Source: Sulfomarinibacter sp963733915 (GTDB lineage Bacteria > Acidobacteriota > Thermoanaerobaculia > Thermoanaerobaculales > Sulfomarinibacteraceae). From it: DNA of 64,000 nt. The stretch lies in the NCBI GenBank assembly GCA_963733915.1, contig CAVTEP010000006.1:434001-498000 (forward strand), in the 5' to 3' direction. The notes under the pieces were generated by a model. The model did no database searches and was not told the DNA's origin. It saw nothing but the letters and a program-made list of their open reading frames with translations. This document shows positions 29,607 through 39,509 of the stretch, piece after piece. A program made the position numbers and the translations under genes. Each line of letters opens with the position of its first letter. Positions within the stretch are counted from its first letter, which is position 1.

Positions 29607-31631
29607 TCAAGCGGGTGGGAACTGGGCGGTGTAGGCGGCGTAACGTCTGAGGATGCGCCGGGTGTACGCGGCCGCGCGGCGGCACCGGCAGACCCCGGCC
29701 GGATACCGACGGGCCGTTTCGGGATTGTCGAGAAGCAGCATCGCGTTTTCAACCGAGCCCACCCAGCGATCCGGGTCGAATCCCAACTCGGCGGCCAACT
29801 GACGGGCGTCAAAAACGTGACTCGGCCCGACGTTGTACGAAGCAATGGCCATCGCAACCTGTTCCGACAACGGAAGGCCGTCGAACTGATCCATCAGCTG
29901 ACGCAGGTACCTCCCACCAGCCTCGGCAGATTGCTGCGAATCGTAGGGGTCCTCCACTCCGAGCTCGTGCCAGGTTGTGGGCATGAACTGGAACAGGCCG
30001 GCAGAATCCCCAGGTCCTACCGCATCGGGATCGAAGCGCGACTCCTCGTACATCAGCGACGCCAGCAGGCGCCAGTCGATATCGTACTGCCTCCCGACCC
30101 AACTCAAGAGCTCGTCGTAGGGGCTGAGCGCACCATCGGGAGTCGGCAGCACGGTTGGGTGTCGGCGCGGATCGTAAGACGCTAAATCATTGAGGATCAG
30201 CTGCTGGACAAACCCGGATGACTCGGCCTCCCAAAGCCAGCTGTTGACCTCGCGGTGCAGTTGGCTCGACGATGGGTTGAGGACCCACACCAGCGGAACG
30301 CCCGGCAGCACCACCGGTCCGAGGCTGAGGTCGGCGCGGTCGGCAATCTCGAGTCTGGCCGCGTCCTCGTCGACCACGGCCACCGGGAAATGTCCGCGGG
30401 CCACCTCGATCATCGAGGTGAAAGCGTCGGCACCAACGTCCGGCGGCCGCGCGCGTACCGGCGCCGAAAGCGGCAGGAGGCGGCAGAGCTCCGCTACCGG
30501 TCGCGATGCCGCAACTCTGATCCCGGCGAGATCCTCGACCGACGTCGGTAGGGGCGCCCGCAGCGAGACCACACTCACAAGGTCCACCCGGCGGTAAGGC
30601 TCGCTCAGAAGAAAATGTCCTTCGTCCTCCGGCGACACCGGCTCGTGAAGGGCTGCGAGATCGCCGTAGCCCCGTTCCATCCACTCCAATGGATCCGTCC
30701 CAGGCGGCGGGATCGCGAGCTCTAAAATCACTCCCAACTTGCGCGCAAAGCCCAGGGCGAGCTCGTACTCGAAGCCCCGTAGACCGCCCCGGTCGACTGC
30801 GCAGGTGGTGGCCGAATTCCGGGTCACCAGGCGCAGCACCCTCGACTCCCGCACCTGCTTCAAATCGCGACATTCGGGGGTGCTGGTGCCCCGCAGAAGA
30901 ACGCGTTCGGCAAAGAAGAAGCGATCAATCGCCAGCTTCAGTTGGGAGTTGTCCGCGCGCACGGCCCACACCAACGGACGACGCTCTCCCAAAGGCCCGA
31001 GGACCGTCATTCTCGCCGGCGCCCGGGCAGCAACGGCGATCTGCGAGTCGACAACAGTCAGCTGGTAGCGACCGCTTTCCACCCGGTGCAGCACCTCCTC
31101 GATCGGGACCTCCTCGGCAATCTCCTCGACCCCGAGGCCTGCCTTCTTCAAATAGGCGCGAAGTCCATCGGTGACGCGAGACCGCTGGATGTGAACGGTC
31201 CCGCCGCGCGCAGCCTCGATCGCGTCGATACCCGTCATCTGCCCCGCAACCAGAAGATCCTCTACCCAGTCCACTTCCACCGTAGCCCGAACCCTCCTGC
31301 CCAGCAGAGAGGCCGGCGAAAACCGGATCACTCCGATGTCTGCGCGCCCGTCCTCCACCATCGCGATCACGTGATCGTGTCGCGCCGCCTGGATCCATCG
31401 CAGCTCGACCCCGAGTCGCGCAGCCAGTTGAGCGAGGATCGAGGCCTCATCGGGACCGCCGTTGCCCATGTCGGGTGCATCGAAGTAGCCGGGACGAACG
31501 ACGACCCGGAGTTCCCCGGACGCCAGAATCTCGTCCAGGTCGCCGCGGTTCCGCGCGCTCCTCTGGCAGCCCGTGAAAAGACACGCGGAGGCAATCACCG
31601 CCACGATCAGGACCCGGTGCCGCAATCTCAC
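29607..31631 (-). CDS. MltF-like lytic transglycosylase lipoprotein with two solute-binding domains
   Basis: The 674-residue product starts with a lipoprotein signal (lipobox LFTGC, Cys22). It has two SBP_bac_3-type domains (about 35-260 and 265-490) and a C-terminal SLT/MltF goosefoot domain with catalytic Glu in MYEESRFDPDAVG, then GLFQFMPTTW and IASYNVGPSHV. It should cleave the murein MurNAc-GlcNAc bond in the periplasm, producing anhydro-muropeptides, with ligand control through the binding domains. E. coli MltF has one such binding domain, so the duplication is notable. The gene is divergent from the next, and intact. Confidence 0.9.
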   Translation of the reverse strand: MRLRHRVLIVAVIASACLFTGCQRSARNRGDLDEILASGELRVVVRPGYFDAPDMGNGGPDEASILAQLAARLGVELRWIQAARHDHVIAMVEDGRADIGVIRFSPASLLGRRVRATVEVDWVEDLLVAGQMTGIDAIEAARGGTVHIQRSRVTDGLRAYLKKAGLGVEEIAEEVPIEEVLHRVESGRYQLTVVDSQIAVAARAPARMTVLGPLGERRPLVWAVRADNSQLKLAIDRFFFAERVLLRGTSTPECRDLKQVRESRVLRLVTRNSATTCAVDRGGLRGFEYELALGFARKLGVILELAIPPPGTDPLEWMERGYGDLAALHEPVSPEDEGHFLLSEPYRRVDLVSVVSLRAPLPTSVEDLAGIRVAASRPVAELCRLLPLSAPVRARPPDVGADAFTSMIEVARGHFPVAVVDEDAARLEIADRADLSLGPVVLPGVPLVWVLNPSSSQLHREVNSWLWEAESSGFVQQLILNDLASYDPRRHPTVLPTPDGALSPYDELLSWVGRQYDIDWRLLASLMYEESRFDPDAVGPGDSAGLFQFMPTTWHELGVEDPYDSQQSAEAGGRYLRQLMDQFDGLPLSEQVAMAIASYNVGPSHVFDARQLAAELGFDPDRWVGSVENAMLLLDNPETARRYPAGVCRCRRAAAYTRRILRRYAAYTAQFPPA

Positions 31632-31768
31632 AACCTCACTTTACTATCAAGCGGCCCCTCAGCGGCGCGATGGCAATGGCCACGGAAATTCGCATTCGTC
31701 ACGTTTGCGATCACCCTTTCGAGGGTCCCGGGCTTTGGCCCCGGGGCCTTCTCAATTACTATTCTCGT

Positions 31769-32953
31769 GTGACACAAGATAACTCACGGCCCAGCCAGGT
31801 CGATCTCCGCCCGTTGATCGCGCGACTCAAAGAGATCGAGCGTAAGTGCGATTCAATGGGCTCTCGCAACGAGGAGTTCCCGCTGATGCGAGATCGGCTG
31901 CGCTCGATTATCGCGCGTCTCGAGGCGGGTAAGGGGCCATCGGACGAGGCTCTCGATTACCGTTCGATGGCGCGCGAGCTGTTCCCCGTCGCACATCTTT
32001 TCGAGAGCGTCGGTTTTCTGTCCGTCGGCAAGGAAATTGCGCACGTCGAGCGCTCACTCCAGGATCTCGCATCGGCGGCGCAACCTGCCGGGGCGCTGAC
32101 CTCAGTATCGAGAGAGGCTCGCTCTGATTCGGCCCGGCGGTCGCCCGCCCCGTCGCCCAGGGCAATCGTCGACGATTCGCCACCGCTGGGGACCATCGAG
32201 GACTCCGATGAAGACCGGCCGTTCAGCGTTCCGATGCCGATCCTTTTCGGATTGGCGGTCCTTGCGGTGGCGATCACCATCGCCGCCGCACTGGTTTTCG
32301 AGATCGGTCCCTTCGCGCCCGAACCCATACCACCGACTCCAGTGCCGACCCCGTTGATCGCCCCGACACCGACGGCGGTGCCGACGCCGATTGCCGTCCG
32401 ACCGGACCCCGATGCCGCGTTGAGCCCGCAGGAGCGAATCGCCAACGCGCTGGCCGGCGCCCGACTTTCGCTCCAGGAGGACGATTTCGATGCCGCGGTC
32501 GCACAGCTTTCGGCCGCTTCGTTGATCGACATCGACGACCCAACGGTGGTCGCCTTCGCGCAGGAAATGGTGGAGTACCTGGTCAACCAGTCCACCGTCG
32601 CCGCGATGGAGGGTCGGTGGGATGAGGCGGCGGATCTCACGCTCAGGGCCCGCCGATTCGCCATGCGTTTCGGGCTCGGCACCGACAGGATCGCGGCCGC
32701 CGAACGGCATCACGCCGACATGCAGCGCTTCGAGATCGTCGGTCCAGAGGATACGGCGACCATACGGACGGCGGTTGGGAAGCTGGTGGAAATCTACCTC
32801 GTGGACCGTTCGCAGCGACGAGGGCGGATCGTCGCTCTCGAGGGCGCCACACTCGTATTTGCGGTCGAGGACGACGTTGGCGGCGGCATCGTCCGCTTTA
32901 CAGACAGGCTCGCGCTTTCGGACATCCAGAGAATCAAGATCTGGGAAGAATAG
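31769..32953 (+). CDS. Hypothetical single-pass membrane protein with TPR-like C-terminal part
   Basis: The 394-residue product has a cytosolic N-terminal helical part (VDLRPLIARLKEIERKC...), an acidic/proline linker, and one transmembrane helix at about residues 190-212. A Pro/Thr-rich spacer (PTPVPTPLIAPTPTAVPTP) follows. The outer part has ERIANALAGARLSLQEDDFDAAVAQLSAA-like helical repeats and a beta segment RRGRIVALEGATLVFAVEDD. GTG 31769 was chosen since the upstream 33 codons overlap a GC hairpin region (31725-31752). Family unknown; not similar to a named enzyme. Confidence 0.65.
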   Translation: MTQDNSRPSQVDLRPLIARLKEIERKCDSMGSRNEEFPLMRDRLRSIIARLEAGKGPSDEALDYRSMARELFPVAHLFESVGFLSVGKEIAHVERSLQDLASAAQPAGALTSVSREARSDSARRSPAPSPRAIVDDSPPLGTIEDSDEDRPFSVPMPILFGLAVLAVAITIAAALVFEIGPFAPEPIPPTPVPTPLIAPTPTAVPTPIAVRPDPDAALSPQERIANALAGARLSLQEDDFDAAVAQLSAASLIDIDDPTVVAFAQEMVEYLVNQSTVAAMEGRWDEAADLTLRARRFAMRFGLGTDRIAAAERHHADMQRFEIVGPEDTATIRTAVGKLVEIYLVDRSQRRGRIVALEGATLVFAVEDDVGGGIVRFTDRLALSDIQRIKIWEE

Positions 32954-32955
32954 GG

Positions 32956-34126
32956 TTAGTCCGAGGTGTCGTGGATGGCGCCGCCGCACGACGAACCGGC
33001 GCCGGCCGTGCACCCGAAGCAGTGGCGTCTCGTCACGATGCTCCGGCCCGTCAAACGCCGGGGATCGAAGCCCTCGATGCGGACAGCGACCCCATCGAGA
33101 TCCCGGCTTTCGAGGTCCAGCATCTGATTGAAATCGCAGTCGTAGATCCGGCCGTCCCAAGAAACCGAGAGGGTGTTGCGGCACATCAAGCCATCCACGG
33201 TCGCCGGATTGAAGGCGTTGACCAAGACCTCCATGTACCGCTCGAGGTTGCCGCTCATTTGCAGCCACTCGAGAAAACGGGAGATGGGCATGTTGTTGAG
33301 GGCGATCAGACGATCGAAGGTGATTCCGTGGTTGCGGAGCAGCCCTTTCTTCCACTCCCGTTCCATCGAGCTCTGATCGCCGGTGAGCAGCGCCCCCACC
33401 GGGTTGACCATCAAGCTCAGCCGGCGCTCCGGATCGCCTGCACCGTAGCCGGCCTGATTGAGGCGTCCGAGGGCACGGATGGATTTGTCGAACGCGCCGT
33501 CGCCCCGTTGGGCATCGGTGTTACGCCGCCTGAAGTGCGGCAGCGAGCACACCACCTCCACGCCGCGCTCGGCGAACCAGGCCGGCAGATCGGCGTTGCT
33601 CGCAAGCAGCAGGACCGTGAGGTTGCAGCGGTCGATCACGTGTTTGCCGCGGGCGACGCACTGGTCGACGAGGTAGCGGAAGTTCGGATTGAGCTCGGGA
33701 GCGCCGCCGGTGAGGTCGACGGTGTGAGCCTCGGTGCGGTCGAGTGCGGTAAGGCAGGCGTCGACGGTCTCCCGGGTCATGACCTCGCGGACGCGATCCG
33801 GTCCTGCATCGACGTGGCAGTGCCGGCAGGTCATGTTGCAGAGCTTGCCGAGATTGATCTGGAAGATCTCGATCTCACGCGCCGTGAGTCTGTTCCTCTC
33901 CCCCGCCAGCGACGGCGGCGTCGAAATCGCCCGCCGACGAAAGGTGATCCAGCGCCACCTGTTCGAGCGCCGCAATCTGGCGTACCGGGTCGGCCAGGGG
34001 TGATCGCCGTGCCTGCAGACTGGTCGTCGGTCGCGGCCCCGATTCGGGCCGATTCAGCTCGTTGACGATGTCTTGCGTCGGAACGGAATCTGCTGAAGAA
34101 TGCGTTCCAACCTGCGCTTCACTCAT
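32956..34126 (-). CDS. arsS: Arsenosugar biosynthesis radical SAM protein ArsS (one apparent frameshift)
   Basis: ATG 34126 follows AAGGAGA. A one-base shift in a CCCCC run at 33900-33904 joins the leader to the radical SAM core CNMTCRHCHVDAGP, which binds the 4Fe-4S cluster. Other features are DLTGGAPELNPNFR, SLMVNPVGA, and a C-terminal Cys-rich DUF3641-type part (CRNTLSVSWDGRIYDCDFNQ, CFGCTAGAGSSCGG). ArsS adenosylates dimethylarsenite on the route to arsenosugars. The neighbouring AhpD-like gene is a usual companion. ArsM methyltransferase is not seen here. Read through, the product is about 390 residues. Identity confident. Confidence 0.88.
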
Positions 34127-34158
34127 CGTGAGACGTCTCCTTCGTGTTCGCTGTATGC

Positions 34159-34491
34159 CTACATCGACGAGCCGGTTACGTGCTCGAGCATCTGCAGACC
34201 GTGCACCAGGGAGGCGCCACCCCGGATGGCGGTGGCGACGTGCACAGCCTCGGTCATCTCCTCGAGGTCGGCGCCCTGTTTGAGGCACTCCGATGAATAG
34301 GCGTCGATGCAGTAGGGGCACTGCACCGCGTGCGAGACTGCAAGGGCGATGAGCGCTTTCTCACGCACCGTCAGCGCGCCGTCGGCGAAGACCGCCCCGT
34401 AGTAGTCGAAGAACTTCCGGGCGAGCTCGGAGTTCCCTTCGGCGATCTCTCCGAACTTCGCCAGGTGTTCGGGCTTGTAGTACTCGGACAT
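34159..34491 (-). CDS. AhpD-like protein of the arsenosugar-associated type
   Basis: The 110-residue product is an AhpD/carboxymuconolactone-decarboxylase fold protein with the redox CxxC motif and following His-region pattern (SHAVQCPYCIDAYSSECLKQG). It also has EKALIALAVSHAV and MTEAVHVATAIRGGASLVHG. Proteins of this subtype usually sit beside arsS and are annotated as peroxidase-like; their actual reaction is not established. It lies 32 bases upstream of arsS on the same strand, so it is probably cotranscribed. Small, intact and cytosolic. Confidence 0.88.
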   Translation of the reverse strand: MSEYYKPEHLAKFGEIAEGNSELARKFFDYYGAVFADGALTVREKALIALAVSHAVQCPYCIDAYSSECLKQGADLEEMTEAVHVATAIRGGASLVHGLQMLEHVTGSSM

Positions 34492-34572
34492 GTTCCCTCC
34501 GCTTACGATCGGTTCGTGGAGACGAAAATACCACTTTGGCCGAAGGCCCTGGCGCTCGGTCGTGAGAATTCT

Positions 34573-35544
34573 TCAGGACCCGGGGCGCTCGGGTGGGATG
34601 ACCGAGCCTTCGCCATCGGTCCACTCACCCACCAGATACAGAGGCCGTCTTTTGACCTCGTCAAAAATCCTTCCCAGGTACTCGCCCATGATGCCGATCA
34701 TCAACAGCTGGACCCCGCCGAGGAAGAGGATCGAAGCCATGAGCGAGCTGTAGCCGGGCCAGCTCACGCCGACGGCCTTGAGGATGATCACCACCACGAT
34801 GTAGAGAAACGCGAAGACCGAAACCGCAAAACCGGTCCAGGTCGCGAGCCGGAGCGGGAAGAAGGAAAACGAGGTGATGCCGTCGAGGGCGAAGCGGAGC
34901 ATCTTGCGAACCGGAAACTTGGTTGCGCCCTGGGCGCGCGCCTGACGCCGGTAGCGCACCGCCGTTTGTCGGAATCCAATCCAGCTGACCAGACCGCGAA
35001 TAAAGCGGTTGCGCTCCGGCAGCGCCCGGAAGGCGGTCAGAGCTCGCGGTCCCATGAGCCGGAAATCACCCGTGTCGACCGGGATCTCGACGTTGGTGAT
35101 ACCACGCAGAATGCGGTAGAAGAGCGACGCGGTGGCGAGCTTGAACCAGGTCTCGCCATCGCGCGCTTCGCGCTGGCCGTAGACCACCTCGAAGCCCTCG
35201 CGCCAGCGATCCACCATCTCGGGGATGACCTCGGGCGGGTCCTGCATGTCGCCGTCGATGATCACCACGGCCCGTCCGCGGGCGGCGTCGACGCCGGCGG
35301 TCAGCGCCGCCTGGTGTCCGAAGTTGCGGGCAAACCGGAGCCCCCGCACCCGCGGGTCTTGCGCTGCCAGCTCCGAGATCCGCTCCCAGGTGGCGTCGAC
35401 CGAGCCGTCGTCGACAAAGATGATCTCGAGACCGTCGACCTTGGCCGCGAGCGCAGCATTCAGACGCTCGTACATCGGTCCGACGTTGGTTTCTTCGTTG
35501 AACGCCGGAACCACAACGCTGAGCTCGGGTTTCTCCTCCATCAC
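34573..35544 (-). CDS. Family 2 glycosyltransferase, polyprenyl-phosphate (GtrB/DPM1-like)
   Basis: The 323-residue product has a GT-A catalytic domain (residues about 8-230: VVVPAFNEETN, IIFVDDGSVD, the IDGDMQDPP acidic motif, and GDFRLM) and two C-terminal transmembrane helices (about 238-262 and 270-295). This arrangement is that of enzymes charging undecaprenyl phosphate with hexose or aminoarabinose. The next gene downstream encodes a multi-pass DUF2298 membrane protein of glycosyltransferase-like type, so lipid-linked sugar transfer is a sensible joint role. Sugar unknown. Confidence 0.88.
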   Translation of the reverse strand: MMEEKPELSVVVPAFNEETNVGPMYERLNAALAAKVDGLEIIFVDDGSVDATWERISELAAQDPRVRGLRFARNFGHQAALTAGVDAARGRAVVIIDGDMQDPPEVIPEMVDRWREGFEVVYGQREARDGETWFKLATASLFYRILRGITNVEIPVDTGDFRLMGPRALTAFRALPERNRFIRGLVSWIGFRQTAVRYRRQARAQGATKFPVRKMLRFALDGITSFSFFPLRLATWTGFAVSVFAFLYIVVVIILKAVGVSWPGYSSLMASILFLGGVQLLMIGIMGEYLGRIFDEVKRRPLYLVGEWTDGEGSVIPPERPGS

Positions 35545-35579
35545 CGTCCCATCTTAACCCGCATTCATTGGCGGCCTCA

Positions 35580-37618
35580 TCACTCGCCCGGCGAGCTCAA
35601 CCGGATCAGGGCTGAATCTCCCTCCTCGACGATCGGTTCGCCTGCCGTCAGCACGGCCCTGAGCTGTCGATCCGAAAAGTCCTTGTGCTCGAGTGAGCCG
35701 ACGGCGACCACGTGGATTCCCGCCGATTCCGCCAAACGGCGAACCTCGTCCGGGTCGTTCGCGGTGTAGATCTCGTGAATGAGCTTCTTCCGTTTGTCAG
35801 TTTCTTCGAGTATCGCGTTTCCGCGCCACACCGACTCGTGATTCGCCCACCCGAGGTAGGCGGGCACGCCGGAGGCCGCTGACAGCCGGGCATACTCGGT
35901 GTAGGCGCCGCCGACGGCCTCGGCGACGACGGTCCCCGGTGGTTGTTCGCGAAGCGCTGCGACAATCGCGCGGTCGCCCGTAGTCATCCATGCCATCCCG
36001 TCGAGGCCGCGCTTCGTTGCCTTGAACTGCTGCACGACCATCCCCACGGGGTGCGGCAAGGCCACGATCACCATCACAACCAGCACGCCCCACCGCAGGG
36101 CCTTCCTGGCGACCCCGGTGCGGAGGGTTACCGGCAACGCCACCGCCAGCAGCACCCACGCCTGGATGTAGGACTTGAAGACCGTATTCATCCGGTGAAG
36201 GTCCTCGCCGTAGCCGTCGGCCACATACACGATTTCCGGGACCAGGAAGAGAAACACTCCGAGCGCGGCGAGCGCGATCGCCGGGCGGTCGACTCCGGTC
36301 TCGCGTCTCAAGATAGCGGCCACAAACACTATGAAAAGAATTGCGAGAATCACAAGCGTCGGCCGCCCCAGACGCCGCCGCCATCACGACCGTCGCCGCC
36401 CCCGCCAGGATCATCACCGCCCGCACCACATCGGCGTTGCCCTTGACGAGGCGATGCAACAGGGCGGCGCCGGCGAGCCCCGTCGGCACCAACAGACATC
36501 CCGCATAGGCCAGAAGCGCGGTCGGTTCGGTCCAGGCAAAGACCGGGCGGATGCCCTGAAAGAAGGGCCGGAACCCGATGTGGAACGGGGCCGTGACCAG
36601 CCAGCCACCGACACCGATCGCGATCACCGCCAGCCAGTTGCGGCGACCCTCGCCGACCGGCCAGCGCCAGCCGTCGGTGCCGGCGAGCAGCAACAGCGCC
36701 ATTCCAGCCAGAGTCGGAGGCATGGCCCAGGGGTTGGCCGCCCAGGCGACACCGAAGAGCACCGCCAGAAACGCGGTCTGTGCCGCGCTCGGTCCCCGTC
36801 GGCCCGCTTGCCACGCGACCAGCAGGGCCAGACAGACGACCGGCATCGCCAGGAGGTGGGGGTGAAGGTCACCGAGCCAGGCAGTGAACAGCGGCCACTC
36901 GGTGATCGTGTGCTCGATCTGGCGCGAGGAGTGCCAGTAGTCAAGGCCGCCGATACGGGTCCCGGCAAAGAGCTGTCGCATTCCGTCCGGTGTCCCGGCG
37001 AGGAGTCCGAAGAAGGTCACCAGAAGCCCCGAGAGATGACCGCCGCCGGCCCTCCGGCCGAGCATCCAGAGGAGGACGCCGACCATGCCGCCGATCAATC
37101 CGACGATCAGGTTGTAGCCGATCTCGAGCGGCAGCCCGCTCACCGCCAGCGGCACCGTCCACAACAGAGCTCCCCAGTAGTAGTACGGCAGCGTCTCGCC
37201 GGCGAGCCACATGTCGGGCGGCGGAAATCCCTCGGTTCGCAGCAGGCTCGCGAGGATGCCGAGGTCCATGGGCTTTTCGGTGAAGGCGATCTGCGGGTGG
37301 TCGAGGCGGATCAGAAGCACCGCCAGGGTGACGATCAGGAAAATGGCTTCCGCGAGCGCGATCCGCCGCCAGCCCGCGCGACGCCATGCAACGAAAACGC
37401 CGGCAATTGTCAGCGGCACCAGCACGGCCGCACCCACGACGCGCCACTGCACAATCCCTGCAACGCCCGCCCACCACGCCGGCATCGCGACCACGACCAG
37501 ACCCGCGACGCGGCCTCCGGCCCAGGCCTCGAGGTCATCGAGGCCGAGCCAGCACGAGAAGCGCGTAGCCACCGATCCCCGCCGCAGTCACCGCGAGGAA
37601 AAAAAACAGGATGGTCAT
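35580..37618 (-). CDS. DUF2298 (YYY family) multi-pass membrane protein (two apparent frameshifts)
   Basis: Start ATG 37618 gives MTILFFFLAVTAAGIGGYAL, a first membrane helix. Single-base shifts near 37545 and near 36370 (GGGG run) then join three segments into about 675 residues with a dozen or more hydrophobic helices. Family markers include PMDLGILASLLRTEGFPPPD, the LPYYYWG triple-Tyr motif, PHLLAMP, and EIVYVADGYGEDLHRMNTVFKSY. DUF2298 proteins resemble GT-C membrane glycosyltransferases, but function is not established. The C-terminal soluble tail ends at 35580, close to the GT2 gene on the same strand. Confidence 0.8.
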
Positions 37619-37647
37619 GCTCCGTTCATTCTATCCTTTCGGAAAGA

Positions 37648-37691
37648 TGAACGTTGTAACGATTAAGCGTTTGAACTTTCAAACGTTGTTC
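37648..37691. repeat. AACGTT-type cluster
   Basis: AACGTTGTAACG, AAGCGTTTGAAC and AAACGTTGTT follow one another between convergently spaced genes and run into the 3' end of the next gene. The same hexamers cluster at 996-1032, 39328-39362, 39481-39505, 46809-46846 and 47170-47206. Confidence 0.5.
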
Positions 37692-38070
37692 CGCTCAAAG
37701 CCACCACCAATTCTTTCGCGAGCTCCTCGCCGAGGCGGAGATAGCCCTTGACGCCTTCGGCATCGAGGTGTTTGTCGTGGACGCCGGCCGAGACCACCGC
37801 CACTCGGCCGAGGGCGGAGGCGATCCGGGCGGCGATGCCGCGCGCGATGGGCTCTTCCTTGTGCGGCGGGATGGTGAGCACGGAGCACGACGCGGACCAC
37901 GACCCGGGCCGTTGTTTCGAGCGATACGGTTGCGCCAGCACGACACAGCCGACGTGCGGCCGCTCACCACCACCGACCACCACGACCAGGTCCGCGCCGG
38001 CCGCGACGACCGTCGCCTCCAGACTCCTACCGCTGTCCTCATCCCGAACCCGCACGATCGAGCTCTCCAT
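37663..38070 (-). CDS. Small protein resembling the prenylated-flavin chaperone LpdD family
   Basis: The 135-residue product starts MESSIVRVRDEDSGR. Two halves are visible: a beta strand run ATVVAAGADLVVVVGGGERPHVG, and GRVAVVSAGVHDKHLDAEGVKGYLRLGEELAKEL. This layout recalls the LpdD/YclD-type small proteins. No UbiD decarboxylase is nearby, so assignment is tentative. It is divergent from ispG with a 55-60 base spacer. The C-terminus falls in an AACGTT cluster, so the last residues may be repeat-derived. No signal peptide or membrane helix. Confidence 0.5.
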   Translation of the reverse strand: MESSIVRVRDEDSGRSLEATVVAAGADLVVVVGGGERPHVGCVVLAQPYRSKQRPGSWSASCSVLTIPPHKEEPIARGIAARIASALGRVAVVSAGVHDKHLDAEGVKGYLRLGEELAKELVVALSGTTFESSNA

Positions 38071-38130
38071 CTTCACCTCCGGGCAAGGGTATGATCGCGA
38101 TTGTAATCCGGAAACCCGCGTGAGGTGACG

Positions 38131-39348
38131 ATGCGATCGAGGCGGTCGGAGACGGTGGCGGTGGCGGTGGGCCCGGTGACCATCGGCGGTGGCGCGCCAG
38201 TGGCCGTGCAGGCCATGACCAACACCGACACCGCCGACGCAGACGCGACCGCCCGCCAGTGTCAGGAGCTCGCGACGGCCGGCGCCGAGCTCGTCCGGAT
38301 CGCGGTCAATACTCCCGAAGCAGCGGCCGTGGTGCCGGAGATCCGCTGCCGCCTCGACGATGCCGGGTGCACCGTGCCCCTGGTCGGAGACTTCCACTAC
38401 AACGGCCATCGCCTCCTCAGGCACGACGCCCGTTGCGCGCAGGCACTCGAGAAGTACCGCATCAACCCCGGCAACGTCGGGCGTGGAGCACGGCGTGACG
38501 AGAACTTCGCCGAAATCTGTGTCATCGCCCGCGACCACGGCAAGGCGATCCGAATCGGTGTCAACGGGGGTTCGCTGGACGCGGCACTCCTGACCTCCGA
38601 GATGGCGGCGAACTCGGTCCGGTCGCCGGTGTTGAGCGCGCGGGAGGTCCTCAACAACTGTCTGATAGCCTCTGCCCTGCGATCGATCGACTGTGCGATT
38701 GAAAGTGGACTTCGGTCCGAGCGCATCGTGGTTTCGGCCAAGGTCTCCTCACCCCAGGACCTGATCTCGGTCTACCGCGAGCTCGCAAAGCGGACTCGAC
38801 AACCCCTGCACCTCGGTCTGACCGAGGCGGGTCTGGGCATGCGCGGTCTGGTGTGGTCCTCGGCGGCGATGGCTGTGCTGCTCGCGGAAGGGATCGGCGA
38901 CACCGTCCGGGTTTCGCTCACCCCCGAACCCGGCGGCAGCCGCAGCGACGAGGTTCGCGCTGCCTGCGAGCTGTTGCAGGCCCTGGGGATTCGATCCTTT
39001 GCGCCGACCGTCACCGCCTGCCCCGGTTGCGGCCGCACCGCAAGTTCGACCTTCCAGGAGTTGGCCAGGCGGATCGAGGACCACCTTCGATCGAAGATTC
39101 CCGACTGGCGTCGCAGCCATCCCGGGTTCGAAAAACTGACCATCGCGGTGATGGGCTGCATCGTCAATGGCCCGGGCGAATCGAAGGCCGCTCATGTCGG
39201 CATCAGCCTGCCCGGCAACGGCGAGGAGCCGCGCTGCCCGGTTTACGTCGATGGGCGGCGCGCGACGACCCTCGAGGGAAGCGCGGACGAGATCGCGGAC
39301 GGCTTCGTGGCGATCATCGATGAATACGTTGAGAACGTTGAACGTTAG
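38131..39348 (+). CDS. ispG: 4-hydroxy-3-methylbut-2-en-1-yl diphosphate synthase
   Basis: IspG (GcpE) reduces MEcPP to HMBPP in the non-mevalonate isoprenoid pathway, using a 4Fe-4S cluster. Seen are VQAMTNTDTADADAT near the N-terminus, VADFHYN-like VGDFHYNGH, YRINPGN, TEAGLG, and cluster ligands TACPGCGR with GCIVNGPGESKAAHVGI. About 405 residues, the usual bacterial two-domain length. A GTG at 38125 is an alternative start. The gene reads divergently from the LpdD-like gene. Convergent with the HerA-like gene across a repeat palindrome. Confidence 0.95.
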   Translation: MRSRRSETVAVAVGPVTIGGGAPVAVQAMTNTDTADADATARQCQELATAGAELVRIAVNTPEAAAVVPEIRCRLDDAGCTVPLVGDFHYNGHRLLRHDARCAQALEKYRINPGNVGRGARRDENFAEICVIARDHGKAIRIGVNGGSLDAALLTSEMAANSVRSPVLSAREVLNNCLIASALRSIDCAIESGLRSERIVVSAKVSSPQDLISVYRELAKRTRQPLHLGLTEAGLGMRGLVWSSAAMAVLLAEGIGDTVRVSLTPEPGGSRSDEVRAACELLQALGIRSFAPTVTACPGCGRTASSTFQELARRIEDHLRSKIPDWRRSHPGFEKLTIAVMGCIVNGPGESKAAHVGISLPGNGEEPRCPVYVDGRRATTLEGSADEIADGFVAIIDEYVENVER

Positions 39349-39505
39349 AACGTTCCACGTTGTCTGACTGCCCACCCGGATCATGCAGAGGAGAAAAGGT
39401 GAAAAGGAGCAGAGGAGACCGCCCATCCTCCCCTTTTCTCCTTTTCTCCTTTTCCCCTTTTCGTGTTCCGGTAGGGCGGGCGGAACGTTCTAACGTTTAA
39501 CGATA
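39328..39505. repeat. Composite palindromic element: AACGTT clusters flanking GAGAAAAGG arms
   Basis: From outside in: an AACGTT cluster (39328-39362, overlapping the ispG 3' end), a CCCACCCGG segment, and GCAGAGGAGAAAAGG-type purine units (39383-39415). Then come CCTTTTCTCC units (about 39430-39460), GGGCGGGCGG, and a second AACGTT cluster (39481-39505). The whole is a long imperfect palindrome filling the gap between two convergent genes, so a two-way transcription barrier is plausible. Confidence 0.65.
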
Positions 39506-39509
39506 AGCC

